Below, in pieces: positions 10,386 to 21,050 of a stretch of 64,000 nucleotides of DNA. The notes beneath the pieces were generated by a model. It did no database searches. It saw only the letters and a list, made by a program, of their open reading frames with translations, and was not told where the DNA came from. Each line of letters opens with the position of its first letter. Position 1 is the stretch's first letter. The DNA comes from Orientallactaga sibirica (lineage: Eukaryota > Chordata > Mammalia > Rodentia > Dipodidae). Made by a program: the position numbers and the translations under genes. The stretch covers positions 4,087,001 through 4,151,000 of the forward strand of contig JAEOAD010002279.1 in NCBI GenBank assembly GCA_036365145.1. The letters are read 5' to 3'.

Positions 10386-10490
10386 TGTGAGGCCTAAGGA
10401 CCCACATAAGCCAGACACACAAGTGACACATGTATCTGGAGTTTGTTTGCAGTGGCTGGAGGCCCTGGCATGGGCTCTCTCTCATGACAA
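10386..10490 (+). mobile_element. B2-type SINE fragment
   Basis: The body only, from gcctaaggacccac to gaggccctggcatg. The head is missing. Confidence 0.85.
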
Positions 10491-10905
10491 AGAGCTGTGG
10501 GGGTTCTGTTCTTGGTTCTGGACTGAGGTCTTCCCACCTTCATAGGGAGTACTCATCGCCAGCCCCTGGCTACTTCCCGAATGGTCCTGGCAGTGCGGCC
10601 ATGCAGACCCGAGAAAGACCCTTTGTGTTCAAAGAGTTGCTGACTGCAGCGCTAATGAATCAATTAGAAAAGTACTTGCTGTCGAGATCCTTAGCCAAAC
10701 CAGGGCCATGAACATGCCTTAGCAAACCATCCACAGGCCAGACACGGGGGGGGGGGGGAGACGAGGACTCTCTCTTGGCTGTGGCCCTCCTCGTAAATTG
10801 CATCACAACCCATCTTGGACTGTTAAATCACTTCAGAAAAGCAAGGCCATTGCCTCGTGGGGCTGCCTTGTGTTTTGGTGTGGGTTTCCTGCATGTGTCT
10901 TTTTA
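10491..10905. other. Unique sequence, no gene seen
   Basis: Includes the poly(G) run at 10747. No exon recognised. Confidence 0.4.
10747..10760 (+). repeat. Poly(G) run
   Basis: About 13 consecutive G residues. Confidence 0.95.
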
Positions 10906-10907
10906 AA

Positions 10908-11131
10908 ATTATTTTTTATGTTCATTTTATTTACTTAAGAGTGAGAAAGAGGCAGAGAGAAAGAGGAGATGATAGAGAGAATGGGTGTGCCAGGGCCTCC
11001 AGCTGCTGCAAACAAACTCCAGATGCATGTGCCCCCTTGTGCATCTGGCTTACATGGGTCCTGGGGAATCGAACCTGGGTCCTTTGGCTTTGCGCGCAAG
11101 CACCTTGACCGCTGAGCCATCTCTCCAGCCT
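10908..11131 (-). mobile_element. B2-type SINE
   Basis: Full length with an extended GA-rich region (gagaaagaggcagagag). The head ends ccatctctccagcc. Confidence 0.93.
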
Positions 11132-11330
11132 TCTGGCATGTGCCTTGCTTCCTGCTGATGCTGGTGAGGAAGGAAGCTACAGTTCTATATAATGGGCACA
11201 TGAGCACCATTAAGGGGTGTTGGCCTGATTTTCTTTTCCTCCCCACGACAGCCTTATTGGAAGATACTTTTAACCCTGGAGTCCCATCTTCATGGGAGGC
11301 AGCAGTGCAGGGTTCAGAAAGCATAAACAG

Positions 11331-11544
11331 GGGCTGGAGAGATGGCTTAGTGGTAAAGCACTTGCTTGTGAAGCCTTATGACCCCGGTTCAAGGCTTGAT
11401 TCCCCAGTACCCATGTAAGCCAGATGCACAAGGTGACACATGCATCTGGAGTTCGTTTGCAGTGGCTGGAGGCCCTGGTGTGCCCATTCTCTCTCTCTGT
11501 CACTCTCAAATAAGTAAATAAATAAATTATAAAAATAATAATAA
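11331..11544 (+). mobile_element. B2-type SINE
   Basis: Has the ttcaaggcttgattcc form of the B-box region seen in a subset of copies. The tail ataataata joins a B1. Confidence 0.93.
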
Positions 11545-11720
11545 GCCGGGCGTGGTGGCTCACACCTTTAATCCCAGCACTCGGGAGGCAGAGGTAGGAG
11601 GATCGCCGAGAGTTCGAGGCCACCCTGAGACTACATAGTGAATTCCAGGTCAGCCTGGGCCAGAGTGAGACCCTACCTTGAAAAACCAAAAAAAAAATAA
11701 AATAAATAAAATAATAATAA
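11545..11720 (+). mobile_element. B1 SINE inserted in a B2 tail
   Basis: Complete B1. ataataa appears both before it (11537-11544) and after its tail (about 11711-11719), so the TSD lies in the B2 tail. Confidence 0.95.
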
Positions 11721-11881
11721 GGCAGAAAGAGAGCCTCAGCACCCGGGTTGTCAGGTGGTCACTGTGTAATGGGGGAATTGATCCTGTCTCCTGGGCCTCC
11801 ACAGTCCCAGAGTAGCAGGCAAAACGAAGCAAATAGAGATGGCAGTGCTAAAGGCATTTCTGGTTACATACCTGGGCTTAG

Positions 11882-12073
11882 AGGGCTGGAGAGATGGCTT
11901 AGCGGTTAAGCGCTTGCTTGTGAAACCTAAGGACACTGGTTCAAGGCTCGATTCCCCAGTACCCACGTAAGCCAGAGGCACGAGGGGGTACAGGCATTGC
12001 CGTGGCTGGAGGCCCTGGTGTGCCCATGCTTTCTCTCTCTTTCTGTTGCTGTCATGTAAATAAATAAAAGCAA
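11882..12073 (+). mobile_element. B2-type SINE with perfect TSD
   Basis: Flanked by 16-bp acatacctgggcttag at 11866-11881 and 12074-12089, so the ends are exact. The body has lost part of its middle (gtacaggcattgccgtggc). Confidence 0.97.
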
Positions 12074-12250
12074 ACATACCTGGGCTTAGGGTTTGGTGCA
12101 GTTCAACCTGGGGCAGAAGGATTGGAGTGACCAGAAGTAGCTGAGGCTGAAGGCATTCTGGCCGGCAGTTCCTGGTACACATTTCAGGGCACTTGTTGGA
12201 GGGTGTTTGAACCTAAAGGAGGGGGGAAGAAGGGTAAAAAGGATGAAGTT

Positions 12251-12458
12251 GGGGCTGGAGGGATCACTTAACGGTTAAGGCACTCGTCGGCAAAGCCCAC
12301 TAATGCAGGTTCGGTTTTCCCAGGACCCACGTAAGCCAGATGCACAAGGTGGCGCATGCGCCTGGAGTTCATTTGCAGCAGCTGAAGGCCCTAGCACGCC
12401 CATTCTATTTGCCTCCCCCCCCCAAATAAATAAAATAAATAACAAAAATAAAATTATT
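12251..12458 (+). mobile_element. B2-type SINE
   Basis: Somewhat diverged head. The C-run precedes the AAATAAATAAAATAAATAA tail. A near-TSD aaaaggatgaagttg (about 12236) and aaaagggtgaagttg (about 12564) brackets this B2 together with the next B1. Confidence 0.9.
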
Positions 12459-12553
12459 ATATATTTATTTTTGATTTTTCGGGGTAAGCTCTCACTCTGA
12501 TCCAGGCTGACCTGGAATTAACTATGTAGTCTCAGAGTGACCTCGAACTCACT
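12459..12553 (-). mobile_element. B1 SINE, truncated
   Basis: Holds only the first half of the minus-strand reading, up to cctcgaactcac. Confidence 0.9.
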
Positions 12554-12900
12554 ATTTTTAGAAAAAGGGTGAAGTTGTTATGAATCCTAACTGAACTTGG
12601 GGCCAGTTGAAGAGACATTTGCGAAATGATGAGTTTTGATATGTCTCTCCCCCCCCCAGGGCTCTTCCACATTCTTGTGGATACCCTACCACCCCTTGTC
12701 AAACAGGCAGCGTGACTACACCTTTATCAGGTCTTGTCTGGAAAAGCCCGTACGCTTCTCTTAGGCTGGAGCCAGAGGCAGCTGTTTGCTGGTGTCATGG
12801 CATTTGGTTTCATGTGGGGAGAGCTGTTGATTTATTGGTCTCTCTGTTTTCCCAGCTGGGGCCAAGGCTAGTTTTTGGGGCCCCCGTTCTGCCCTTATTT
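12554..12900. other. Unique sequence, no gene seen
   Basis: Holds a short C-run near 12650. No exon recognised. Confidence 0.4.
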
Positions 12901-12904
12901 GGTT

Positions 12905-13013
12905 TTGCTTTTATGAGAGGGTTGAATTCTATAGCCCAAGCTGGCCTCAGATTGGTGGTAGCCCTCCTGCCTCTTCAGCCATGCCGGGCTTAGGATTACA
13001 GACATCACCAACG
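12905..13013 (-). mobile_element. Old B1/proto-B1 relic
   Basis: gcccaagctggcctcagattggtgg through ggattacagacatcacc follows B1 order with an older, Alu-like wording. Confidence 0.6.
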
Positions 13014-13094
13014 CACCTGGATTCGTTTTCTCCTTTTGTCCCCAAGATGGTCAGGGTGTCCTTCCTCCTCCCTTCTCTCCTTGTGATTATTTCT

Positions 13095-13228
13095 TTTTTT
13101 TATTATAATTTATTTTTGTAATTGGCAACTTCCATAATTGTAGACAATAACCCACGGTAATTCCCTCCGTCCACTTTCTCCTTTGAAACTCCACTCTCCA
13201 TCATATCCCCTGCCCCTCCCAGTCAGTC
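13095..13228 (-). mobile_element. Possible L1 3' UTR fragment
   Basis: A T-rich start, ttggcaacttccataattgtag, and then a C-rich run with ctccatcatatcccctgcccc. This resembles the reverse of a rodent L1 tail. The family is not confirmed. Confidence 0.4.
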
Positions 13229-13231
13229 TCT

Positions 13232-13378
13232 TTCTTATTTATTTTTTAGGTTTTCCAAGGAGCTCAAGCTGACCTGGAATTCACTATGTAGTGTCAGGCT
13301 GGCTTCGAACTCACAGCCATCCTCCTACCTCTGCCTCCCAAGTGCTGGAATTAAAGGCGTGCGCCACCATACCTGGCT
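13232..13378 (-). mobile_element. B1 SINE
   Basis: Lacks the gtagggtctcactc segment near its 5' reading end; otherwise complete to ccaccatacctggc. Confidence 0.92.
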
Positions 13379-13381
13379 TAT

Positions 13382-13614
13382 TTTGAGATTTTTAAAATTT
13401 TTATTTGAGACAGGGAGAGAGGGGTACAGAGGGAGAGAAGGGGAGAGAGAGGGAGAGAAATAGTGAGAATGGGTGTGCCAGGGCCTCTAGCCACTGAGAA
13501 TGAACTCCAGGCACATGCACCACCAAGTGAATCTGGCTTATGTGGGACCTAGAGAATCGAATCCTTAGGCTATGCAGGCATGTGCCTTAAGCGCTGTACC
13601 ATCTCTCCAGCCCA
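13382..13614 (-). mobile_element. B2-type SINE
   Basis: Full length with an expanded gagggagag region. cttattttg lies at both ends (about 13376 and 13615), a likely TSD. Confidence 0.93.
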
Positions 13615-13861
13615 ATCTTATTTTGTTGTCATCTTTTCTTCCTGTTAAGATAGTCTTGTGTAGGGAGTGTCAGGCACTGCAGGGTCATAGATATCCAGGC
13701 CATTTTGTGTCTGGAGGAGCATGTTGTAAGCAGCCTTTACCCCTCTTTTGGCTCTTAGATTCTTTCCGCCACCTCTTCCGCAATGGACCCTGAGCCTTGG
13801 AGGGTGTGATAGAGATGTTTCAGTGCTGAGCACTCCTCTGTCACTTCTCAGCATTTCTTCC

Positions 13862-13895
13862 CCCCACCCCCCATCACTGAAGACTGAACCCAAGG
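13862..13895 (-). mobile_element. ID element, left part (split by LTR element)
   Basis: actgaagactgaacccaagg matches the 3' part of an ID element on the minus strand. The remainder resumes at 15762, after the LTR element. Confidence 0.7.
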
Positions 13896-14243
13896 TGTTG
13901 CAGTCAGGTTTGCATTGCTGGTAGAAATCATCCGACCAAGAGCAGCTTGGGGGGGGGGGGAAAGGTTTATTTTGACTTACAGGCTCGAGGGGGAAGCTGC
14001 ACGATGGCAGGAGAAATGACGGCATGAGCAGAGGGTGGACATCACCCCCTGGCCAACATAAGGTGAACCATAGCAACAGGAGAGTGTGCCAAACACTGGC
14101 AAGGGGGAGCTGGCTATAATGCCCATAAGCCCGCCCCCCAACAATACTGTCTCCAGGAGGCGTTAGTTCCCAAATTGTCATCAGCTGGGAACCTAGCATT
14201 CAGAACACAAGTTTATGGGGGACACCTGAATCAAGCCACCACA
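13896..14243 (-). repeat. 3' LTR of the ORR1-like element
   Basis: About 348 bp. The minus strand carries an AATAAA polyadenylation signal (reverse of tttatt at about 13967). The 184-codon minus-strand frame 13645-14199 lies mostly here and is not a gene. Confidence 0.92.
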
Positions 14244-15415
14244 TTCCGCCCCTGGCCCCCATAAACTGATAACCATACATGATGTAAAATGCAATGAATT
14301 CATCCAACTTTATAAGCCCCCATATTTTTTTTTTTAATCAATCCTAATGATGTTCATACATCCCCATAATCCAAGGTCTTTTAGCTGAACCATAATACCC
14401 CAAAAAAGTCCTTCCAAAACCCCAAAATGACACAGAATAAACATTCCCACTGCAAAGGATGGCTTTGGGCAAAGCACAGAGATATTCAACCAATAAAACA
14501 ATTAAAACAACCAGGGCAAACATCAAACTCTGTAGCTCCAAGTCCAACAGCTCTAGTCAATGACAAATCTCCAAGTCCGATATTTCTAACCAGCAACAAG
14601 TCTCTGGAGTTCCAATGCCGCCCCTCCAGCTAGGCTATTCTCACTCCTGGAAAATTTCATCTGGGGCCGGCAGCCCTCCTTAGCAGCCATCTCATGGTCC
14701 CGGCATCTCCACTGGGTCTCCACTGCAACCCATGGTCCACCTTCATGGCCCCATGGTATCTCCATGCAGGCATCCAGCAAACCTGCTTCACACTGCCCAT
14801 GGCCACTTCTAAATTACAAGATCACATTGCAAACTCAATGACCCTCTCTTTCCTGCATTTCTTATGCTCCATAATACCAGGTGGGGGAAATAAATCAGAC
14901 TTTGAAGAACAGGACGGTCCTTTAGCATTCAGGCCCCTTCAAAAGAGTCTACATTCTTCCTGTTGCCCCAGTGCAGGTCAACTGGCCCAATCCTCAATGG
15001 TTGTAATCTCTCAGTTTGCTGGTGAACGGGCAGCAGTTTAGGCCCAAAGATTTTTTTTTTTCTGTGCCATATCCCTCTGCTCACACCAGTTCATTTCTAC
15101 GCAAAGCAACCCTACACAACTTCTCAGGACACGGGCGGGCATAACAACAAGCTTTTCACACCAACTGCTAGACCAGTCCAGGTAAAGCTCTTTTTCACCC
15201 TTATAAGCCAAACCTCACAGTCCGTAGTTCTTACTGTATTCAGGCCTTTCAACTCTGAACAGAACAGTCCATCAAGCTGTACTTACAGCACTGCAAGGCG
15301 TCTCTTAGGCCGAGGTTTCAAATCCTTCCACATTCCTCTTGAAAATCAGCTCCAAAAGGCCAAACCCGCACAGTCACGTGTCCAGCAGCAATCCCACTCC
15401 TCGGTACCACTTTAC

Positions 15416-15756
15416 TGTTGCAGTCAGGTTCACACTGCTGGTAGAAATCACCTGACCAAGAACAGCTTGTGGGGAAAAAAAGAGGTTTACTTTGGTTTAC
15501 AGACTCCATGATGGCAGGGGAAAATGATGGCATGAGGCGAGGGTGGACATCACCCCCTGGCCAACGTAAGGTGAACCATAGCAACAGGAGAGTGTGCCCA
15601 ACACTGGCAAGGGGAAGCCAGCTATAACACCCATAAGCCCGCCCCCAACAATACACCGCCTCCAGGAGGCGTTGGTTCCCCGATCGCCATCAGCTGGGAA
15701 CCTAGCATTCAGAACACTTACGTTTATGGGGTACACCTGAATCAAACCCCACCACA
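15416..15756 (-). repeat. 5' LTR of the ORR1-like element
   Basis: About 341 bp, aligned with the other LTR end to end with scattered substitutions and small indels. It would hold the promoter of the element. Confidence 0.92.
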
Positions 15757-15761
15757 CAGGG

Positions 15762-15822
15762 CTTTGTACTTAACTAGGCAAGCTCTCTTCCACTGAGCTA
15801 AGTCCCCAACCTTGGCCTGTAG
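15762..15822 (-). mobile_element. ID element, right part
   Basis: gctttgtacttaactaggca, then ctcttccactgagctaagtccccaacc is the ID tRNA-like head on the minus strand. Joined with 13862-13895 across the LTR element it makes one ID copy. Confidence 0.8.
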
Positions 15823-16464
15823 TTCATACTTGGCTTTGGAGGTCTTGGGTACCTGAAGTTGTTCTGTCTGTCTCACATTTGAGCGCGTGCTGAGTGCCCT
15901 GCGCCGCAGGGGCCGCAGCAGAAACAGTAGATTGTGAGCCCCGCGCACCCTGGTGGGGCTCCCACCGTGCTGTTCACTCAACAAGCTCCGGGATGGAAGA
16001 TAGGGTGCCCAGAGCCACTCATCTCCCCTGCTTCAGTGGCTGTTTCATATGCCCGGAATTTGTCAACATCTTCTACCCCAGGAGATCTTCTCTCTGCGCG
16101 CATTTTCAGCCCAGTTTGCTTGTCTGCTTAGCCAGTCCTTGTGCAGTGGGTGACTGGCAGCAACTGGGTTTCTTGCCCGAGTCTCGGGATGTCAGGGGCC
16201 TGTCCAGTGCTACACCTGCCATCCAACTCCATCTCACTGCTAGGCCAGCTCCTCCCACCAAGTTTAGGTATTAGAAACCCAAAACAAAGCCCAGCCCAGC
16301 CCCCGGATGGAAGCAGGTTGGCTTCCTCTGTGTGGAAGCTCAGCCGTCAATAGCTGATGCTATCCTGTGAAGTTTCTAGCCATGGAATTGAATGCACGGG
16401 ACTGGCCATAGGGGTGGGAATGTGGGGGTATATTGTCTTTGTCTTTTATCTGCCACCTTCACAT
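15823..16464. other. Unique sequence, no gene seen
   Basis: Open frames up to 126 codons on the plus strand overlap each other in different frames. None has a domain. Confidence 0.4.
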
Positions 16465-16477
16465 TCAGGCTCCTTTA

Positions 16478-16704
16478 TTTTTTAAAAAAAACTTTTATTT
16501 ATTTGAGAGAGAGAGATACAGAAATAGGGCGGGGGCAGGGGAGAGAGAATGGGTGTGCCAGGGCCTCCAGCCACTGCAAACGAACTCCAGATGCATGCAC
16601 CCCCTTGTGCACCTGGCTTACGTGGGTCCTGGAGAATCGAGCCTCGAACCAGGGTCCTTAGGCTTCATAGGCAAGCGTTTAACCGTTAAGCCATCTCTCC
16701 AGCC
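16478..16704 (-). mobile_element. B2-type SINE with TSD
   Basis: Bounded by tcaggctccttta at 16465-16477 and 16705-16717. It has the cgagcctcgaaccagg form of the B-box area. A third copy of the target starts at 17233. Confidence 0.96.
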
Positions 16705-16735
16705 TCAGGCTCCTTTAAAAAAATTTTATTTTAAG

Positions 16736-16893
16736 GCCAGGCGTGGTGATGCACACCTTTCCTCCCAGCACTTGGGAGGCAGAGGTAGGAGGATTGCTAT
16801 GAGTTCGAGGCCAACCTGAGACTACGTAGTGAATTCCAGGTCAGCCTGGCTAGAGTGAGACCCTACCTCGAAAACACAAACAATTTTTTTTAA
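16736..16893 (+). mobile_element. B1 SINE
   Basis: Complete; lacks ggg in gcctgg(g)ctagag. It lies between TSD copies two and three. Confidence 0.94.
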
Positions 16894-16918
16894 ATTTTTA
16901 ATCATTTATATATTTATT

Positions 16919-17075
16919 TGCCAGGCGTGGTGGTGCACGCCTTTAATCCCAGCACTCGGGTGACAGAGGTAGGAGGATCACCATGAGTTTGAGGCCACCC
17001 TGAGACTACAGAGTGAATTCTAAGTCAGCCTGGGCTAGAGTGAGACCCTACCTTGAAAAACTTTAAAAAAAAATT
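16919..17075 (+). mobile_element. B1 SINE
   Basis: Complete, second of two same-strand B1 copies. A short T/A-rich spacer separates them. Confidence 0.94.
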
Positions 17076-17232
17076 TTATTGGGGGGGGGATGGGCACATC
17101 AGGACTTCCAACCACTGCAAACTTCAGACGTGTGCGCCACCTTGGGCGTCTGGCTTACGTGGGTCCTGGGGAATCGAACCTGGGTCCTTTGGCTCCTCAG
17201 ACAAATGCCTTAACCGCTAAGCCATCTCTCCT
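17076..17232 (-). mobile_element. B2-type SINE
   Basis: Shortened at the tail side (starts tttattggggg). The head ends at ccatctctcc immediately before the third tcaggctcctttt. Confidence 0.92.
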
Positions 17233-17245
17233 TCAGGCTCCTTTT

Positions 17246-18674
17246 GGCCCTTCTTCTTGTCTCTGTTGACCTCGCCTTATTACTCCTCGTCTTTCACTCC
17301 TCCTCCCACGTCTCCTTGTTGCTTCAAGATATCTCTGTGGCTGACCTTCTCACAGTTCGGGAACCCAAGGGCCAGCTTGCACTCTCTGAAGTTTCTGGAG
17401 AAGAATCTATTCCGTACCTGTCTTTTCTGCTGTTGTCTGCAGTCTTCAGCATTCCTCGGCTTGTGTCACTCTGATCTCTCTGCCTCTGTCATCACCCGGA
17501 GTTTCCCCCGCGTGACTCGGGTGCCAGATTCCCCTCATTGAATCAGGACCCTCTTGTATCCAAAGTGACCTCATACTTAGCTTAAACACAGTGGCAAATA
17601 CCTTCTCCCGAGTAAGTTCCCATTTACAGGTACCTAGGGTAGGGAAGGACCTGAGCATGTTTGGTGGAGGGGGGCCACAAGTCAGCCTATAACACCCCCA
17701 ATCCAAAGAGCATGCTTAGATTCCTGCTACAAAGAGCCTTAAAGTTCCTTCCTTATTTTCTCTTGTTGGTCTGGCCAGTAAAAGCTTCTGTTAGGAAGCT
17801 GCTGTGTAACCAGCCACCTGAGCTACCACCTGGCTTTGCGGAGTGAGAAACGACTTCTATGGGCACCAGGGACTTTCAAAAGAAAGCTTCAAGGAAAACT
17901 GTCCATGTATGCTTTCGGAGATGGCCTTAGAAGGTGGACAGAGTTTTCCTTCCTGTCCTTTTAATTTTGAGGTCACCTGGTTCGCTTCTGTCTGAAAGAA
18001 GATGATGGGAAAGATAGTGGGAGCCCCTGGATTTTGAGGTCCCTCAATGCCTAGCTCCTTCCTGCAAGTGAAGGTGGTACCCTGATGGCAGTGCGTGGGG
18101 CTCCCTGTTTCAGGCAGCCTTACTAGCTAGTTTTATTAGAAGTTTTATTAGAAGGGCAAATACTGAGCAGTGTCAATAAGGATGTGTTTTTACAGGGCTC
18201 TGGTGTTTCTGCTGTGGATAAATATGAAGGAGCCAAGTGTGTGGGTTAGTGTCTGATGGCCGGGGCCAGCCCTTTTTTTCTTCCCCTCGCAGAAGTTTCC
18301 CATCCAAGCAAAAAGAACGGAGATCAAGCCTGCCCCAGCACTCGTGAGACTTTTCAGGATTTGACAGGCTGCCTGTGTCTGAGAAGAATCCGCACAGATG
18401 ACAGGATGGAGTAGAAGGCGTTTGGAGCTATTGTGTTGGTGAAACCAGTGTAATGTAAATAGGAAATCTGGATTATACATATTCTCCAAACACCGCCACT
18501 GAAAACTACGCATGCCAAGTGAAATTTAGCACCACGTGCCCGTGAACTTCAGAGTGCTGTGTGTGGAGGCAGGGGCTTAGGTTGTGGGGGATGTGGTTCC
18601 ATTTCTGCATTCCTTGTCATTTCCTCTCTGCCCTTCCTCCCACCCAAAACAAAGAGAAGGACACTAATTGGGCG
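17246..18674. other. Long unique block, no gene seen
   Basis: About 1.4 kb without a recognisable repeat, apart from a tiny tandem tttattagaagttttattagaag near 18131. Several frames of 60-107 codons occur on both strands with no domain. This is one of the better places to look for conserved non-coding DNA. Confidence 0.4.
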
Positions 18675-18690
18675 TTGTCCCCAGTTCTTT

Positions 18691-18730
18691 TTCTTTTTAT
18701 TATTTTTATTTTTTATTATTTTTTGGAGAG

Positions 18731-18763
<33 letters not shown>

Positions 18764-18990
18764 CAAAGAGGGAGAGGGAGACAGATAGAGATGGGCATGC
18801 CAGCAGTGTCTCAGCTGCTGCGAACAAAATCCAGATGTGTGTGCCCCCTTGTCAAGTGTGGCATTGCGCCCTTGCGTCACTTTGCATCCGGCTAAACGTG
18901 GGACCTGGAGATTGGAACCGCTGGAGATTGGAACCAGTGTTCTTAGGCTTAGGAGGCAGGCGCCTTAACCCCTAAGCCATCTCTCCTGCT
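18691..18990 (-). mobile_element. Long B2 variant with internal insert, perfect TSD
   Basis: Flanked by 16-bp ttgtccccagttcttt at 18675-18690 and 18991-19006, so the ends are exact (300 bp). Compared with ordinary B2 copies it has an extra segment between the cccccttgt and ctggctaaacgtggg blocks (gtcaagtgtggcattgcgcc...) and a doubled ggagattggaacc near the head. It shares these with 22008 and 37579. A long GA array lies near its tail. Confidence 0.95.
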
Positions 18991-19125
18991 TTGTCCCCAG
19001 TTCTTTACAAGACTGTCCCCACGCTGCAGATCCTGAGTCTGGAGGAGTCCACCCGAGTAGCTGGCCCTTTCTGACAGCCATCACAGACCAGAGTGTAGAA
19101 AGATACAGGACGAACTTTGTTTTGT

Positions 19126-19222
19126 TTTTGTGCGTCTGGCTTTACATGGGTACTGGAGAATTGGACATGGCCTGGCAGGCTTGCAAGCAAGTGCCCTTAA
19201 CCACTGAGCCATCTCCTCAGCC
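19126..19222 (-). mobile_element. B2-type SINE fragment
   Basis: Head half only, from gtgcgtctggctttacatgg to ccatctcctcagcc. Confidence 0.85.
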
Positions 19223-19420
19223 AACAGGAGGGATCTTTTTCTCTTTTAAAATATTGATTTATTATTTGAGGGTGGGGGGCAGAATCCTGGGGCCCTGATC
19301 CCCCGTCTACTATGCGCTGGGCCACCTCACTGCTCTCCTGCCTTAGTCTGTGTGGGAAAGCTGTTCAGACCAGAGGGGCATCACTGAGCGTGGTGACAGT
19401 CACTGGTGAAAAGCCAGCCT

Positions 19421-19645
19421 TGGGCTGGAGGGATGGCTTAGTGGTTAAGGCGTTTGCCTACAAAGCCAAAGGACCCAGGTGCAATTCCCCAGGACACATG
19501 TTCGCCAGCTGCACAAGGGGGCACATGTATCTGGAGTTTCGTTTGCAGTGGCTGGAGGCCCTGGTGCGCCCATTCTCTCTGTCTCTCTCTTTCTCCCCCT
19601 CTTTCTCTCTTGCTCTCTCAGATAAATAAATAAATTTTTTTTTTA
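19421..19645 (+). mobile_element. B2-type SINE
   Basis: Full length with a long CT-rich 3' region and an AAATAAATAAA tail. aaagccagcct (about 19410) and aaagcctgcct (about 19646) look like the TSD. Confidence 0.94.
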
Positions 19646-20292
19646 AAGCCTGCCTTTTCAGCCTCTCTTTGGACACTGTGGCCTCTTACTTGACCCTTTC
19701 AGCTAGCTCTATGGCCTTTTCTTGGTTTCCCAGAAGGTCAGGTTCTGGTTCCCTGCCTGGAACATGCTTGTGTCTCCCCCCCCCCCCCCCCGATTAAGAC
19801 CTGCTCATCTCTCTGGTCTCACCAGGAATGTGTTTCCTAGAAGATCTGTCCCCTTCCCTGGCTTGGTCAAGCCTCCTGTTACTGTCCTGCACCGTAGCTC
19901 CCAGCTGGCTCTAACATTCACAGTGTAACTTGGCATTTTACAGCGTGAAACAGCTAAACTCAAGATGCGTCCTCCCCTCTGCCATAGATAGGTGCGTGCT
20001 TTGACAGTGGGGGCGATCAGTAAATCCTTGCGGACTGCAGGGGCGACGGGCTGGTGGTGTTTTGTGCCTTGGTGTAGTTTGGGCAAAGGTGGAGGGAGGG
20101 ACTTTGTAATCATGATTCCTTGTGATTTCCTAGGGCTTGTTGAGTGTGCGTACACTGCGAGGGTTCAGAGTGGTGAGGGGAGATGTTTGTTAACTGTCCA
20201 GCAGCTTTCTAGGGCAAGGAGCTTCTCTGGGCTATGCGCCCAGGGACCAGAAAGACTTAGCCAGAACCTCAGAGCAGAGCCTTTGGTCCTTC
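19646..20292. other. Unique sequence, no gene seen
   Basis: Contains a C-run at 19777-19791. Frames of 68-153 codons without domains. Confidence 0.4.
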
Positions 20293-20469
20293 TTTTTATT
20301 TATTTATTGGGGGGGAGGATGGGCGTGCCAGGGCCTCCAGCCACTGCAAAGGAACTCCAAATGCATGCACCAATTGGTGCATCTCTCTTACGTGGGTCCT
20401 GGGGAATAGAACCGAGGTCCTTTGGCTTTGCAGGCAAGTGCCTTAACCGCTAAGCCATCTCTCCAGCCC
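20293..20469 (-). mobile_element. B2-type SINE
   Basis: The GA-rich part is replaced by a G-run (ttgggggggagg). The body and head are intact. Confidence 0.93.
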
Positions 20470-20859
20470 AACCTTTGGCACTTTTTATCTGCATCCCCCC
20501 CATTTCACTGTGGAAGGATGATTGGTCAGGTGGCAGGGGCACCTTCTTGGGCATTGGGCATCTCTGGATTTACTCACACAGCAGCACCCCCACACACACA
20601 CCGCCCCCAGAAAGGAGGAAGGAGCGGAGGGACCCACGTTGCTGCCTCAGAATGCAACAGCCAGCTTGACTTTGGCCTCTGTCATTCCGTAGCCTGGTTC
20701 TGCCCCACCTCCCAGCAGGCTAGGGTGAAGTGACAGCCCTTGCTTGTGGCGTGGGCCATGAAGGGCAGTACGTCTCATGTTAGCTGGTGGTATCAGAGCC
20801 ATGTGTAGAAGCCTCCACAAGCTCCAGCCATGTGGGCTGGGCTTTGTGGAGACCCCTCT
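20470..20859. other. Unique sequence, no gene seen
   Basis: Short CA-rich run near 20590. No exon recognised. Confidence 0.4.
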
Positions 20860-20877
20860 TCCTTCCCGTATGTTTTT

Positions 20878-21032
20878 TTTTGTTTGTTTGTTTTTTTGAG
20901 GTAGGGTCTCACTCTAGCCCAGGCTGACCTGGAATTAACTATGTAGTCTCAGGGTGGCCTTGAACTCACAGCAGTCCTCCTACCTCTGCCTCCCGAGTGC
21001 TGGGATTAAAGGCATGCGCCACCACGCCCGGC
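20878..21032 (-). mobile_element. B1 SINE with perfect TSD
   Basis: Flanked by 18-bp tccttcccgtatgttttt at 20860-20877 and 21033-21050. An undamaged TSD suggests a fairly young copy. Confidence 0.97.
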
Positions 21033-21050
21033 TCCTTCCCGTATGTTTTT

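Larger units (their letters stand above)
13896..15756 (-). mobile_element. ORR1-like MaLR LTR retrotransposon, two LTRs
   Basis: Two direct repeats of about 345 bp (13896-14243 and 15416-15756) with TG...CA ends flank about 1.17 kb. The sequence matches the rodent ORR1 MaLR LTR as I know it (MaLR elements are non-autonomous relatives of ERVL). On the minus strand, a leucine-tRNA-type primer site (tggtaccgaggagtggga) follows the 5' LTR and a purine tract (plus-strand ccgcccctggccccc, 14247-14261) precedes the 3' LTR. Flanks are caagg (13891-13895) and caggg (15757-15761), a 5-bp TSD with one change. The interior has no long frame or gag/pol similarity, as expected of MaLR. The LTRs differ at many positions, so the insertion is old. 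Confidence 0.93.

Noticed and set aside
13645..14199. 184-codon minus-strand frame
   Set aside because: Lies mostly in the 3' LTR of the ORR1-like element. MaLR LTRs are non-coding.
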